Part shown: one piece after another, positions 26,483-35,579 of the stretch
Numbering within the stretch: position 1 is the first letter of the stretch
How the letters are laid out: each line of letters opens with the position of its first letter
Origin: CAWIMX01 sp963837345
GTDB taxonomy: Bacteria > Acidobacteriota > Vicinamibacteria > Vicinamibacterales > CAVVIG01
NCBI GenBank assembly: GCA_963837345.1
Contig: CAWIMX010000001.1
Coordinates: 558,001 to 622,000 of the forward strand
DNA: 64,000 bases
Direction of reading: 5' to 3'
Notes under the pieces: model-generated
Told to the model about the DNA's origin: nothing
The model's input: the letters and a program-made list of their open reading frames with translations, nothing else
The model's database searches: none
Translations under genes and position numbers: made by a program

Positions 26483-27431
26483 TCAGGGGACCGTCTCCAG
26501 GGCGCGCATCAGATCCGCGCGGTCCGGCGTGCCGCCCGGCCAGCGGGCGATGAGCCGCCGGAAGCGCGCAACCGTCGACCCGAGATCGACGCCGAGGCTC
26601 GTCTCGAGGTCGAAGAGCGCCGGGTACTCCCGCGTATAGGTCCGGTCGAATGCCAGGCCGGCGTTGTTCAGAACGGCGGGACAGCGGGTGAAGGACGCCG
26701 GCGCCGGCTCGATCGCGGCGCACGCCTCGCGCAGCCGCTCGAACACCTCGCGCTTGCGCGTGAGCGCCATCTCGCGCGGCGTCTCCCCCGCATCGTAGGA
26801 GGCGTACAGCGCCGCCACCTCGTCGTAGTAGCCGTTGACGACGGCCGACTTCTCCGAGAACAGCCGGGCCTCGTCGTGCAGCTGCTGCGAAACGGGCGCG
26901 TCCGGCCCAAACCGCTCGCGCGCGAACGCCGCGGCGGTGAGGAACCCCACCAGCGTCGCGGCGGCTTCCGCCGCCTCCGGCGGCGCATTGCGCATCTCCG
27001 GCTGGTTGTGGAAATCCTCGTGCGGGACCACCATGAGGATCCGCGCGAGCGCTGCGTTCTCGAGGGCCGGCGTGACCGGACTCCGGCCGGTCGCCGCAGC
27101 TTCGAGGGCATAGGGGAACACGTCGGTACTGGGATTCGTCGAGCGCGCATCCGCCGCCCACCGCCGGTTGCACGTGCAGGTCGAGGTACGACGCGGGCAA
27201 CTGGAGCGTGCCGGTGAAATAGCAGCGGCCCGGAAACGGCTCCGCGCTGGGCGCGGTGAAATTCGCGGTCGGCGCGAATCCGATGCGCTGCTCGTACGTC
27301 TTCAGCGTGGCGATGACTTCCCGCGCGGATGGCGGGCCGGACACGGGCGGCGCCGATGCGGGAACGGCGCAGCCGGTGGTCGCGAGCACCAGGAGCAGCA
27401 CGCGGGTGCGGCTCCCCGAAGGTGTCGGCAT
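26483..27431 (-). pseudogene. COG4324-type lipoprotein aminopeptidase, frameshifted
   Basis: ATG 27431 opens a lipoprotein signal (LLLVLATTGC). The N-terminal part has SAREVIATLKTYEQRIGF and GRCYFTGTLQLPASYLDL. Around 27130-27140 the frame breaks: skipping one base after CALD restores NPSTDVFPYALEAAATGRSP, then ILMVVPHEDFHNQPEM, whose HEDFH is a HExxH zinc motif, and EAAATLVGFLTA with a likely third ligand. The restored length is about 315 residues, normal for this family of predicted aminopeptidases. It starts 6 nt after the M1 peptidase stop, so the operon is otherwise tight. One extra base is the simplest explanation. Confidence 0.75.
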
Positions 27432-27437
27432 CCCGGT

Positions 27438-29417
27438 CTACTGCGGCGTGAACGTGTTGTTGTCCCGATGGCCGTCGGGAAGGACGTGGTCGGGATCGAT
27501 GGTCGCCGACAGTACGGGCTGCACGCCAGCGACCCTCACCTGAAACTGGCGGTGCTGCTGCCACGTCTCGACCGGCACGCGCACGCGCGTGTGGGTGCCA
27601 TCGGCATATGTCACGTCGAGCGTCGCCGGCATCACGAGCCGGTCGAGATTGGCCACGCCGACCAGCGCGCCCTTCGCGGGATCGTCGTCGACATACGCGA
27701 TGCCCTCGACCGCCAGATCGAGCGTCCAGTTCTCCTCGAACCATCCCCGCCAGAACCAGGACAGGTCCTCGCCGGCCGCGCTGTCCATCGCGCGGAAGAA
27801 ATCCGACGGCGACGGATGCTTGTAGGCCCACGCGCCCACGTATTGGCGGAACGCCCGGTCGAACCGCTCCGGGCCGAGGATCTGCTCGCGCAGCAGCACG
27901 AGGCCGAGCGCCGTCTTGAAGTAGGTGACCGGATGCCGGTACTTCTCGCTGATCAGGTCGGCCGCTGCCATGATCGGCGGCGCGTCCGGGTCGGCGAGCG
28001 TCGCCTGAATGACGTCGACCGGGTTGCCGCCGCCAGGCGCGTATTCCCCGTCGCGCTTCGGAGCGTATTCGCCCCTGTTGAAGTCGTCCTGGGCGTACAC
28101 ATCGACGAACGTGTTGAAGCCTTCGTCCATCCACGCGGCGCGCCGCTCGTTCGATCCCACGATCATCGGGAACCAGCCGTGGCCGATCTCGTGCGCCGTG
28201 ACGCTGTAGAGGCTCTTGGCCTTCGATCGGTACGAATCGAACACGATGCCCGGGTATTCCATGCCGCCGGCGATACCGGCTTCGGCGATCGCATTCGGAT
28301 AGGGATACTCGAGCCAGTGCGTCGAAAAGTATTCGACCGTGTGCTTCACGTATTCCGTGGATCGGCTCCAGCCGTTGCCGTCGAGGCTCTCGACGGGGTA
28401 CGCCGACTGCGCCAGCGCGGCCTGGCCGCTCGGCAGATCGATCCGCGCGGCGTCCCACACGTAGGCCGCCGACGCGCCGAAGGCGACGTCGCGGCTGTTC
28501 TGCATCCGGAAGTGCCACGTGAGCGTCGCGCTGCCCTGCGGACGACTCGAGCGATCGGTGACGTCGGCCGGCGTGCGGATCAGCACCGGCATCGCGCTCT
28601 GCCGTGCCTCGCCGAGCCGCGCGCGCTCGGTGGCCGTCAACACCTCCTCCGGATTCATCAGCTCGCCCGAGCCGACGACGATCATGTCCGACGGCACCGT
28701 GACGCGGTAGTCGAAGTCACCGTATTCCAGGTAGAACTCGCTGTTGAGGAACGGCAGCGTGTCCCAGCCGCGCAGGTCGTCGTACACGCACAGGCGCGGA
28801 TACCACTGTGCGACTTCGAAAATGTCGCCGTTCCGCGTAGGCATCCAGTCGGTCCGTCCCCCGAAGCTCCCGGGAATCGTGTAGCGGTACACGATGCGCA
28901 GCCGGAGGCGACCGCCGGCGCCGGCGAGCGGCTCCGGCAGGTCGATGCGCACCCGCGTGCCCGAGACGAGATGCGGCGCGGGCACGAAGGCGCCGGCGGC
29001 GGCGGGGCCGACTTCGACCGAGGCGATGTCGTAGCCCCCGGTGTGCCCGACCGCAGGACGGCTGCCCGTGAAATTCGCCCGGGCGTCGTCGCGGTACCGG
29101 TTCTGATCGAGCTGGAGCCAGAGGAAGCCGAGCGCGTCGGGGCTGTGGTTCGTGTAGGTGATGATCTCGGTGGCCGCGAGCGTCTTCTCCCGTGGATCGA
29201 GCGTCGCGTGAATGTCGTAGTCCGCCTGGTTCTGCCAGTAGTCGGGCGCCGGCAGGCCATTCGCGAGCCGGTAGCGGCTGACGGGATCCGGGTAGCGGAA
29301 CGGCGCGAACGTCTCGAGCGGGTTGAACGGCGGCGCGGCCGCCGGCAGGGACGCCGTCGGGAGCATCGCGCACGCCGTGGCGAGCAGGAGGAAGAAGGCG
29401 CGCTTCACGACGACCAT
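27438..29417 (-). CDS. Secreted M1-family metallopeptidase
   Basis: A 659-residue exported zinc aminopeptidase. ATG 29417 gives a signal peptide (AFFLLLATACAMLPTASLPA). The exopeptidase motif is GGMEYPG in place of GAMEN. Zinc motif HEIGH is at residues 409-413, and Glu 432 is exactly 18 residues after the second His (HExxH-X18-E). A C-terminal beta domain follows (DVTYADGTHTRVRVPVETW). Members remove N-terminal residues from peptides and are metallo-dependent. It leads the operon M1 / COG4324 / SGNH / NHL, which looks like a small extracellular peptide- and glycan-processing set. Confidence 0.92.
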   Translation of the reverse strand: MVVVKRAFFLLLATACAMLPTASLPAAAPPFNPLETFAPFRYPDPVSRYRLANGLPAPDYWQNQADYDIHATLDPREKTLAATEIITYTNHSPDALGFLWLQLDQNRYRDDARANFTGSRPAVGHTGGYDIASVEVGPAAAGAFVPAPHLVSGTRVRIDLPEPLAGAGGRLRLRIVYRYTIPGSFGGRTDWMPTRNGDIFEVAQWYPRLCVYDDLRGWDTLPFLNSEFYLEYGDFDYRVTVPSDMIVVGSGELMNPEEVLTATERARLGEARQSAMPVLIRTPADVTDRSSRPQGSATLTWHFRMQNSRDVAFGASAAYVWDAARIDLPSGQAALAQSAYPVESLDGNGWSRSTEYVKHTVEYFSTHWLEYPYPNAIAEAGIAGGMEYPGIVFDSYRSKAKSLYSVTAHEIGHGWFPMIVGSNERRAAWMDEGFNTFVDVYAQDDFNRGEYAPKRDGEYAPGGGNPVDVIQATLADPDAPPIMAAADLISEKYRHPVTYFKTALGLVLLREQILGPERFDRAFRQYVGAWAYKHPSPSDFFRAMDSAAGEDLSWFWRGWFEENWTLDLAVEGIAYVDDDPAKGALVGVANLDRLVMPATLDVTYADGTHTRVRVPVETWQQHRQFQVRVAGVQPVLSATIDPDHVLPDGHRDNNTFTPQ

Positions 29418-29571
29418 CCGGCTCTCGATGGGTGGAACAGCACGTGTCGCACAAGCTCGACGGTGGCCCGGCGTTCGGGGGTCATGCCACGATCGCGACG
29501 CCATTGTACGACACGCCAATCGCCGACTGAAATGTCCAGAGCGGCGGCGCTCCCTTGGCCGGGGCCGGACG

Positions 29572-31923
29572 TCAGAGCGGAGGCAACGCCATCTGTTCGC
29601 GAACGGCGCGGAACCGCGGGTCGTCGCGCAGCTCGATCAGCTCCGCCGCCAGGGTGAGTCCCGGGACGTCCGCGTTGCGCCCGGCCAGCATCGACTCGAG
29701 CCAGCCCAGTGCGTCGGCCGAATCGCCCGACTGCGCGTACATCTGCACGATGAGGCCGGGATCGACCGGCGCTTGCGGTCTGCGCGCGGCCAGCGCGTCG
29801 GCACCAGCCCTGAGCGCGCCCCGATAGCCGCCCTGCGCGAAACCACGTTCGAACGCGTCGACCATCTCGGCGTCGCCCCTGGCGTCGAAGAGCGACCGGA
29901 ACTGGCGGTACGCCTCTTCGTACTGGCCCAGGCCATACAGAGCCATCGCCAGCAAATTGTCCACAAAGCCGGGCTGTTGTTGTTGCACGCGGCGCAGAAT
30001 CGTGGCGCCCTGCCGGTAGCGGCCGGCGTTCACCAGATTGAAGCCCTGCATCGCCTGGAACACCGGCCGCAACGGATCAAGGTCGATCGCCTTCGCGCCG
30101 AGTTCCACGGCTCTGGCGGCGTTGCCCATGATCGCTTCGAGACGGGCGTACTGCGCGTTGGTTTCCGCGTCGTTCGGATCGAGATCCAGCGCCCGTTCGA
30201 ACTCCTTCCGTGCCTCGGCCCAGTTCCAATCCACCCGCATCGTGGTGACGGCGAGGGCCAGATGCACCTGGGGCAGCGTGTCGTCGCTCTTCAGCGCTTC
30301 GAGGGCGGCCGCCTTCTCGGGCGGACCGGCCTCGCTCGCCGGCCGGAACCCGAAGGAGAACCGCGCCGACCACACCGCGGAGATGCCTGCCCAGCCGAGC
30401 GCGGGCTCCTTGTCGCGCGCCAGCTCGAAGTACTGCATCGCGGTGTCGAGCTCGGGTGCCGTCAGTCTGGTCAGGTGCGACATCCCCTGGATGTACAGAT
30501 CGTGGGCTTCAGGGTCCACGCGGCGCACGTCAGCGAGACGGCGCTCCTCGGCCGGCGACAGGCGGACGCCGATCTGGTCTGCGATGGCCCGGGCAATGCG
30601 GCTGTCCAGAATCAGGACGTCGGCGGATGGCTGGGTGTATTCGTCGCTCCAGAGCGTCGCCTGCGTGGCCGGGTTCACCAGGCTGGCCACGATGCGCACC
30701 TGATCGCCTGCGCGCGTCGCGGATCCTTCCACGACCGCGTCGACGCCCAGCTGCCGCGCGATATCCGGCAGCGCCGCATTCGATGCCTTGAAATGCATGA
30801 CCGACGTTCGCGCAATGACCTTGATCGACCCGATCTTCGCCAGGCTTCCGATGAGGCTCTCGGTCATGCCGTCCGCGAAGTACTCCTGCGCGGGATCGCC
30901 CGATGCGTTTCGGAGCGGCAGCACGGCGATCGAACGGATGCGGGGGCCGGCGAACAGGCCCGCCAGACGATCCCGCCCTCCGCCGACATTGAACGCCACG
31001 GGCAGGCCGATCGCGACAGCCAGCACGGCGGCCGACACCGCGACCAGCGCGCGCCGGCTGACGCCGGGGTGGCCGGCCTGCACGCGTTCGATGGCGGCTC
31101 GCGCCTCGGTCAGACCGGCCAGCCGCCGATCGGGATCCTTGTCGAGCGAGCGCCGAAGCAGTTCGCGGATGCGCTCCGGCGTGGCGGGCGGCAGGGCGCG
31201 CCAGTCGGGCGCGCGGGCGAGCACCGCCCCGATGACGTCGGGCACCGTCGCGCCCTCGAACGCGCGGGTCCCCGACAGCAGCTCGAACAGCACGCAACCG
31301 AACGCCCACATGTCGGTCCGTCGGTCCACCGCGTCGCCGCGCGCCTGCTCGGGGCTCATGTAGGCCGGCGTCCCCAACACCAGGCCGGGCGTCGTGCCCA
31401 GGGACATCGTGGCCCACTGGGCACGATCGCCTTCGAGCCGGGCAGGCATGGTCTTTGCCAGCCCGAAATCGAGCACCTTCACGGTGCCGTCGGCTTTCAC
31501 CTTGATGTTCGCCGGCTTGAGATCGCGGTGCACGACCCCACGTTCGTGCGCCGCCTCGAGGGCTCCGGCCACTTGTCGGGCGACCGCCAGGGCTTCGGCG
31601 AGGGGAACGGGGCCCTGCGCAATCCGGTCCGCCAGCGTCGGCCCCTCGATCAGCTCCATCACGAGGGCGGTCTGGCCGCCGCTGCGCTCCAGGCCGTGGA
31701 TCTGTGCAATGTTCGGATGGTTGAGGCTCGCCAGGATCTCGGCTTCGCGCTGAAAGCGAGCGAGCCGGTCGGCGTCGCCGGCGACGGCGTCCGGCAGGAC
31801 CTTGATGGCCACCGCGCGCTTGAGGTTGGTGTCCGTCGCGCTGTACACCTCGCCCATCCCGCCCGCACCGAGCGGTGCGCGGATTTCATAGGGGCCGAGA
31901 CGAGCGCCGGCCTGCAGAGACAT
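29572..31923 (-). CDS. Receptor-like Ser/Thr kinase with TolB-like and TPR domains
   Basis: A 783-residue inner-membrane kinase. Kinase domain 1-270: LGAGGMGEVYSATD (Gly loop), VAIKVLP (Lys), VVHRDLKPANIKV (catalytic loop), LDFGLAK (DFG), GTPAYMSPEQARGD (APE region). One transmembrane helix lies near 305-325 (ALVAVSAAVLAVAIGLPVAF). Outside follows a TolB N-terminal/FlgO-like domain (SIAVLPLRNASGDPAQEYFA, DGMTESLIGSLAKI) and about six TPR-like helices to the end. This domain order is common in acidobacterial and myxobacterial kinases. The start is 51 nt after the VOC stop. The input signal is unknown. Confidence 0.93.
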   Translation of the reverse strand: MSLQAGARLGPYEIRAPLGAGGMGEVYSATDTNLKRAVAIKVLPDAVAGDADRLARFQREAEILASLNHPNIAQIHGLERSGGQTALVMELIEGPTLADRIAQGPVPLAEALAVARQVAGALEAAHERGVVHRDLKPANIKVKADGTVKVLDFGLAKTMPARLEGDRAQWATMSLGTTPGLVLGTPAYMSPEQARGDAVDRRTDMWAFGCVLFELLSGTRAFEGATVPDVIGAVLARAPDWRALPPATPERIRELLRRSLDKDPDRRLAGLTEARAAIERVQAGHPGVSRRALVAVSAAVLAVAIGLPVAFNVGGGRDRLAGLFAGPRIRSIAVLPLRNASGDPAQEYFADGMTESLIGSLAKIGSIKVIARTSVMHFKASNAALPDIARQLGVDAVVEGSATRAGDQVRIVASLVNPATQATLWSDEYTQPSADVLILDSRIARAIADQIGVRLSPAEERRLADVRRVDPEAHDLYIQGMSHLTRLTAPELDTAMQYFELARDKEPALGWAGISAVWSARFSFGFRPASEAGPPEKAAALEALKSDDTLPQVHLALAVTTMRVDWNWAEARKEFERALDLDPNDAETNAQYARLEAIMGNAARAVELGAKAIDLDPLRPVFQAMQGFNLVNAGRYRQGATILRRVQQQQPGFVDNLLAMALYGLGQYEEAYRQFRSLFDARGDAEMVDAFERGFAQGGYRGALRAGADALAARRPQAPVDPGLIVQMYAQSGDSADALGWLESMLAGRNADVPGLTLAAELIELRDDPRFRAVREQMALPPL

Positions 31924-31974
31924 GGCGTAGGTCCGCGGTGCCGCGCCAATTATCGACGAGGCCGGCGGGAAGGT

Positions 31975-32670
31975 CTAGCCGCGGATCTCAATCGCGGTGC
32001 CCCACGGGTCGGCCGCGATCATCGACCGCGGCCCCTCCTCGACGCTCGCCCCGGCCGCCTCGAGCCTGGCCCTGGCGGCCGCGCGGTCTGCCGTCTCGAA
32101 AGCGAGCCGCTCGATCGCCCGGCCCTTCGTCGAGACGAGCGGCCATGTTGCCTGCGAGAAGGACATGCGGACGCCCGCGAATTCGGCCGACAGGAAACGC
32201 CCGCGCATGGTCGGTGACGCCCCGAGCGCGCGGACGTACCAGGCCTGCATCGCCGAGGCGTCGGGTGCGAACAGGTGGACGTGGTGAAGCGCAATCGGCG
32301 GACCTGGATACTCCAGCAGCTCGGTCTTGATCCCGTCCGGGCCCAAGGTGAACGCGACTCGTGTCTCGAGTGCCGGAATCGACGCCAACCCCTCGTCGTC
32401 GACGTCGAACGAAGCGGGCAGCGACTCGCGCGTCACGATCGGATACCCGGCGGCCCGGACCCGCTGGACCATCGTTCGGACATCGGGCACCTGGAAGCCG
32501 AGATGATCGAGCGGAGTGCCCCTGGTGCCCCCGGCCGGCTCGGCGCGTTGCATCGCCAGCCGGAGTCCCGGAAGACCCGCCGATGCCTCGCCGGCCTCCG
32601 TCGCGCCGAGCGTGGACACCCAGAATCGCCGGTGCGCCTCGAGGCTGGTGACATTCACAGACGCGATCAT
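31975..32670 (-). CDS. VOC-superfamily protein (glyoxalase/dioxygenase fold, two modules)
   Basis: 231 residues; ATG 32670 follows GGGAGGG. Two vicinal-oxygen-chelate modules are seen. The first is SLEAHRRFWVSTLGATEAG, then LDHLGFQVPDVRTMVQRVRA. The second is LHHVHLFAPDASAMQAWYVR, then AIERLAFETADRAAARARLE and DPWGTAIEIRG. Candidate metal ligands are the His of LDHLGF and LHHVHL and the final Glu. It could be a small-molecule isomerase, dioxygenase or resistance protein; nothing fixes the substrate. It is divergent from the metallo-beta-lactamase-like gene. Confidence 0.82.
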   Translation of the reverse strand: MIASVNVTSLEAHRRFWVSTLGATEAGEASAGLPGLRLAMQRAEPAGGTRGTPLDHLGFQVPDVRTMVQRVRAAGYPIVTRESLPASFDVDDEGLASIPALETRVAFTLGPDGIKTELLEYPGPPIALHHVHLFAPDASAMQAWYVRALGASPTMRGRFLSAEFAGVRMSFSQATWPLVSTKGRAIERLAFETADRAAARARLEAAGASVEEGPRSMIAADPWGTAIEIRG

Positions 32671-32742
32671 CGACGGCCCTCCCTGAGCACCGGTGCCAGG
32701 GCCATCATATCGAACGGGCGACCGCCGCCGGGACGCGAGCCG

Positions 32743-32748
32743 TATAAT
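32743..32748 (+). promoter_or_regulatory. TATAAT -10 box before the metallo-beta-lactamase-like gene
   Basis: A perfect TATAAT at 32743-32748, with no good -35 hexamer at 16-18 nt. GGGAGG at 32755-32760 is the ribosome site for ATG 32766, so this mRNA has a short leader. Confidence 0.5.
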
Positions 32749-32765
32749 CGGCGCGGGAGGCACGT

Positions 32766-33704
32766 ATGACGAACTTCGCGGCGCGGACACTCACGATCGC
32801 TCTCGGTATCGTCTCGCTGGCGCTGCCGGCGCCGGCTGCCGCCGGACAGCGCGGCGGCGCCGCCGCCCGGGAGCCCGGACCCGAAATTACCGTCGACGGC
32901 CACACCTACACGCAGCTGTCGCTGTTTCAGCGGAACATCGGCGGGCCGGACGAGCAGACGACGCAGTTCCCTCCGCACAAGATCATCGGCAACATCTACT
33001 ACGTCGGGACGGCCAGCCTCGCGTCGTTCCTCGTCGTGACCCCGGCGGGCGACGTCCTCATCAACAGCACGTACGAGCGCAACGTGCCAGTCATCCAGAA
33101 GTCGGTCGAGCAGCTCGGCTTCAAATTCTCGGACATCAAGATCCTGCTCGGCAGCCACGCGCACGGCGATCATCAGGAGGGCGACGCCCTGGTCAAGCAG
33201 CTGACGGGCGCGCAGGTAATGGCGATGGCCGAAGACGTGCCGGCCCTCGAAAAGATGACGCCGGGCGGCAAGCCGCACCCGATCGATCGCGTCCTCAAGG
33301 ACGGCGATACCGTCGTGCTCGGCGGCACGACGCTCGTCGCGCACCTGACGCCCGGCCACACGCGCGGCGACACCACATGGACGATGAAGGCGCAGGAGGG
33401 CGGGAAGACCTACGATGTCGTCATCATCGGAAGTTTCGGCGTCAACCCCGGCTTCCAGCTCGTGAACAATCCCGACGTGCCAGGGATTGCCGCCGAATTC
33501 GAGCGCGCGTTCAAGGTGGCGCGCGCCCTTCCGTGCGACGTGCCCCTGGGATCGCATCCGAGCATGTACAACATGCAGGCGAAGTACGCGCAGCTCGGGA
33601 AGGGGCCCAATCCCTTCATCGACCCCGCCGGCTACAAGACCGAAGTGGACATCGACGAGGCCATGTTTCGCGCGGTGCTCGCGGAACAGCAGAAGTCCCA
33701 CTGA
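32766..33704 (+). CDS. Subclass B3-like metallo-beta-lactamase (secreted)
   Basis: 312 residues with a signal peptide ending PAPAAAGQ and a short RGG-rich stretch. Zinc ligands are all present: HAHGDH at 131-136 (His131, His133, Asp135, His136), GHTRGD with His198, and SHPSMYN with His264. The segment GSFGVNPGFQLVNNPDVPGI, the LPCDVPLGSH strand and the ending GPNPFIDPAGYKTE are hallmarks of subclass B3 beta-lactamases (L1, GOB, FEZ relatives), not of glyoxalase II or RNase Z. It should act in the periplasm on beta-lactams or related amides. Substrate range cannot be read from sequence; environmental B3 homologues are often only weakly active. Confidence 0.87.
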   Translation: MTNFAARTLTIALGIVSLALPAPAAAGQRGGAAAREPGPEITVDGHTYTQLSLFQRNIGGPDEQTTQFPPHKIIGNIYYVGTASLASFLVVTPAGDVLINSTYERNVPVIQKSVEQLGFKFSDIKILLGSHAHGDHQEGDALVKQLTGAQVMAMAEDVPALEKMTPGGKPHPIDRVLKDGDTVVLGGTTLVAHLTPGHTRGDTTWTMKAQEGGKTYDVVIIGSFGVNPGFQLVNNPDVPGIAAEFERAFKVARALPCDVPLGSHPSMYNMQAKYAQLGKGPNPFIDPAGYKTEVDIDEAMFRAVLAEQQKSH

Positions 33705-33793
33705 GCCGAGCCGGCACGATGTTCGCTTCCGCGAGGCCCCGGGCGACGGACGGCCACTGGGGCCAGTCGTCGAGCCCGGGGGCGCTGACGAAT

Positions 33794-34552
33794 ATGAAAA
33801 GGCCGGTACGCTATTCGTCCGGTCGCCTGAGGTACACCGGCCGGATCGACCGGTTGTCGTTCCTCGCGTGGTGCGACTCTCCGGACGGCCGGTCGGTCCT
33901 CGCGCCCGTCGCGTCAGCGATGCGGTTCACCCTCTTCGGGAGGGCGCAAGCGGCGCGCCGTCGCCTCTGGCGCCAGGTCCGTGGGATGGCGCGAGCCGAC
34001 GCGAATGCCGTGGGCCTGCAGCGCGAGGTCGACGCCTACCTCGCACGCCTCGAAACCCTCGTGCACGCGCGGGAGCTGCCGTGCGTGGGAGTCGACCTTC
34101 ACCGGCTCGTCGCCGTTCCGCGTCTGTTCGCCAACTCCGAAGCGGAGTCCCGTCTGGACCCGCTGCTCGGCCCGCCAGGCCGCGCCCACCATCCCGACGG
34201 AACGACCCGACTCAGGGAGTGGCTCATTCAGAGCATCATCGACGGAATCGAGCGGGCCATCGTCGAGGCGAGACCGTCACCCAGGAAGCCGCTCGCGACG
34301 GGCAGCGAATGGATCCTCGTGGGCGTGGATCAGGGGTTCGAGTGGCGCGTGCCGTTCAGGGGCCCGGCCTGGCCCGGGCATTACTATCTGCTCGAGCTGA
34401 CGAGCATGCCGATCACGCGCGCGATCCGAAGGGCCGCCACGGAGGCCATCGGGCGCCTGGATGCCTCCCTGCAGTCGCTGTCCCGCCTGCGTCGCAGCGA
34501 AATCCTCAGGCAGGCCGGAGTCTCGCTCGAGCCTCTGCTCGCTCGCACCTGA
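33794..34552 (+). CDS. Hypothetical cytosolic protein (252 aa)
   Basis: From ATG 33794 the frame encodes 252 residues without signal or membrane segments. A charged beta-rich start (YSSGRLRYTGRIDRLSFLAW) and an Arg-rich helical middle (RAQAARRRLWRQVRGMARAD) are visible, and the C-terminal half contains EWILVGVDQGFEWRVPFRGP and YYLLELTSMPITRAIRRAAT. I do not recognise the family. No strong ribosome site precedes the ATG, and the start could be internal (ATG 33920). It may belong with the upstream metallo-beta-lactamase-like gene, 89 nt away. Confidence 0.55.
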   Translation: MKRPVRYSSGRLRYTGRIDRLSFLAWCDSPDGRSVLAPVASAMRFTLFGRAQAARRRLWRQVRGMARADANAVGLQREVDAYLARLETLVHARELPCVGVDLHRLVAVPRLFANSEAESRLDPLLGPPGRAHHPDGTTRLREWLIQSIIDGIERAIVEARPSPRKPLATGSEWILVGVDQGFEWRVPFRGPAWPGHYYLLELTSMPITRAIRRAATEAIGRLDASLQSLSRLRRSEILRQAGVSLEPLLART

Positions 34553-34605
34553 CGGGACGTCGTTCATTCGCTGCGCCAATAGTTGGGCCATCCAATAATT
34601 CGTCG

Positions 34606-34634
34606 TTGACAGCCCCAGGCCGCGCCGCTATCGT
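34606..34634 (+). promoter_or_regulatory. Consensus promoter of the MarR-type gene, probably leaderless
   Basis: TTGACA at 34606-34611, a 17-nt spacer, TATCGT at 34629-34634, and the start codon GTG at 34643, 8 nt after the -10. A short inverted repeat TTGG-N5-CCAA (34583-34595) lies just upstream and could be an operator for autoregulation. Confidence 0.65.
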
Positions 34635-34642
34635 GGCGGGAC

Positions 34643-35113
34643 GTGGAGGCGGCCCCCCGGACGCGGCAGCAGACGGTCTCACAGCAACTGCTGCACGTCG
34701 TCATGCTGGTAATGCAGAGCGTCGCCGCCGAGATGCGCAATTCCGATCGGTACCTCGAGCCGACGCAGATGGGCAGCCTGATGCGCATCGCGATGGGGCC
34801 GTGCACAATGACCGATCTCGCCCGGCACAAAGCGGTCAGCCTGTCCACGATTTCGAAGTCCGTCGACATGCTCGTCCGCCGCGGCTGGGTGGAGCGTTGG
34901 GTCGACAAGCACGACCGGCGGCAGACGCTCGTGCGCCTCACGCAGGCGGGCCGGCGCGCCCTCGCGGGCATCGAGCGGCGGGCGGAACGCCACGTCGCCG
35001 ACCGACTGGCGCCCCTCACGGCGGCCGATCGCCGCCGGCTCACGACGGCGCTGACGCGGCTCACCGAAATCCTCGGCCACTCGAACGCCGCGCCTCCCGC
35101 GCGGCTCCCCTGA
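34643..35113 (+). CDS. MarR-family transcriptional regulator
   Basis: 156 residues starting at GTG 34643. The winged helix is clear: EPTQMGSLMRIAMGPCTMTD, LARHKAVSLSTISKSVDMLV (recognition helix), and the wing RGWVERWVDKHDRRQTLVRL, with the DxRx motif DKHDRRQ, then dimer helices. MarR proteins usually repress neighbouring catabolic or efflux genes in response to small aromatics. Here the genes downstream on the same strand encode a secreted protein and the IorAB oxidoreductase, which are plausible targets. The promoter places the start codon at or beside the transcription start. Confidence 0.9.
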   Translation: MEAAPRTRQQTVSQQLLHVVMLVMQSVAAEMRNSDRYLEPTQMGSLMRIAMGPCTMTDLARHKAVSLSTISKSVDMLVRRGWVERWVDKHDRRQTLVRLTQAGRRALAGIERRAERHVADRLAPLTAADRRRLTTALTRLTEILGHSNAAPPARLP

Positions 35114-35133
35114 CGACAGAAGGAGACGTGAAC

Positions 35134-35541
35134 ATGCGGATCAACGCACGCGCGGCGGTGCTGGCGGCGGCGGTGCTCGTCGCCGTGGGCGCAGGACGAA
35201 CGAGGGCGCAGGAGCCGCTCGCCGCGGCCGACGCCGCCGCGTTCCTGGGCGCCTGGAGTCTGGGGCTCGAGACGCCGCAGGGCTCCACGACGATGGACCT
35301 GCAGCTCAAGGACGACGAGGGCAAGGTGAAGGGAACGATCGCGTCAGATATGATGCCGGAGCAGCCGATCACCGACATCTCCAAGGACGGCGACTCGCTC
35401 GTCCTGGCGTACTCGCTCGATTTCCAGGGGCAGGCGATTCCCGTGAAGATCGTGCTCGTGCCCGAGGGCGACTCGTGGAAGGCGAGCTTCGACTTCGCCG
35501 ACGGCCAGTTCGTCATGGACGGGACGGCCACGAAGAAATAG
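35134..35541 (+). CDS. Small secreted beta-rich (lipocalin-like) protein
   Basis: 135 residues. ATG 35134 lies behind AAGGAGA. After the signal peptide (AAVLAAAVLVAVGAGRTRAQ) the mature part is a run of strands: FLGAWSLGLETPQGSTTMDL, DEGKVKGTIASDMMPEQ, LVLAYSLDFQGQAIPVKIVL, ASFDFADGQFVMDGTATKK. The pattern suggests a small calycin-type barrel that binds a hydrophobic ligand. It sits between the MarR gene and iorA, 38 nt before iorA, and is probably co-transcribed. Confidence 0.72.
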   Translation: MRINARAAVLAAAVLVAVGAGRTRAQEPLAAADAAAFLGAWSLGLETPQGSTTMDLQLKDDEGKVKGTIASDMMPEQPITDISKDGDSLVLAYSLDFQGQAIPVKIVLVPEGDSWKASFDFADGQFVMDGTATKK

Positions 35542-35579
35542 CAGCCGTCGTACCGGCAGCATCGGAAGGAGGACGCCAG

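Noticed and set aside
27168..29657. 829-codon plus-strand frame
   Set aside because: Antisense to the M1 peptidase, which has a perfect HExxH-X18-E motif.
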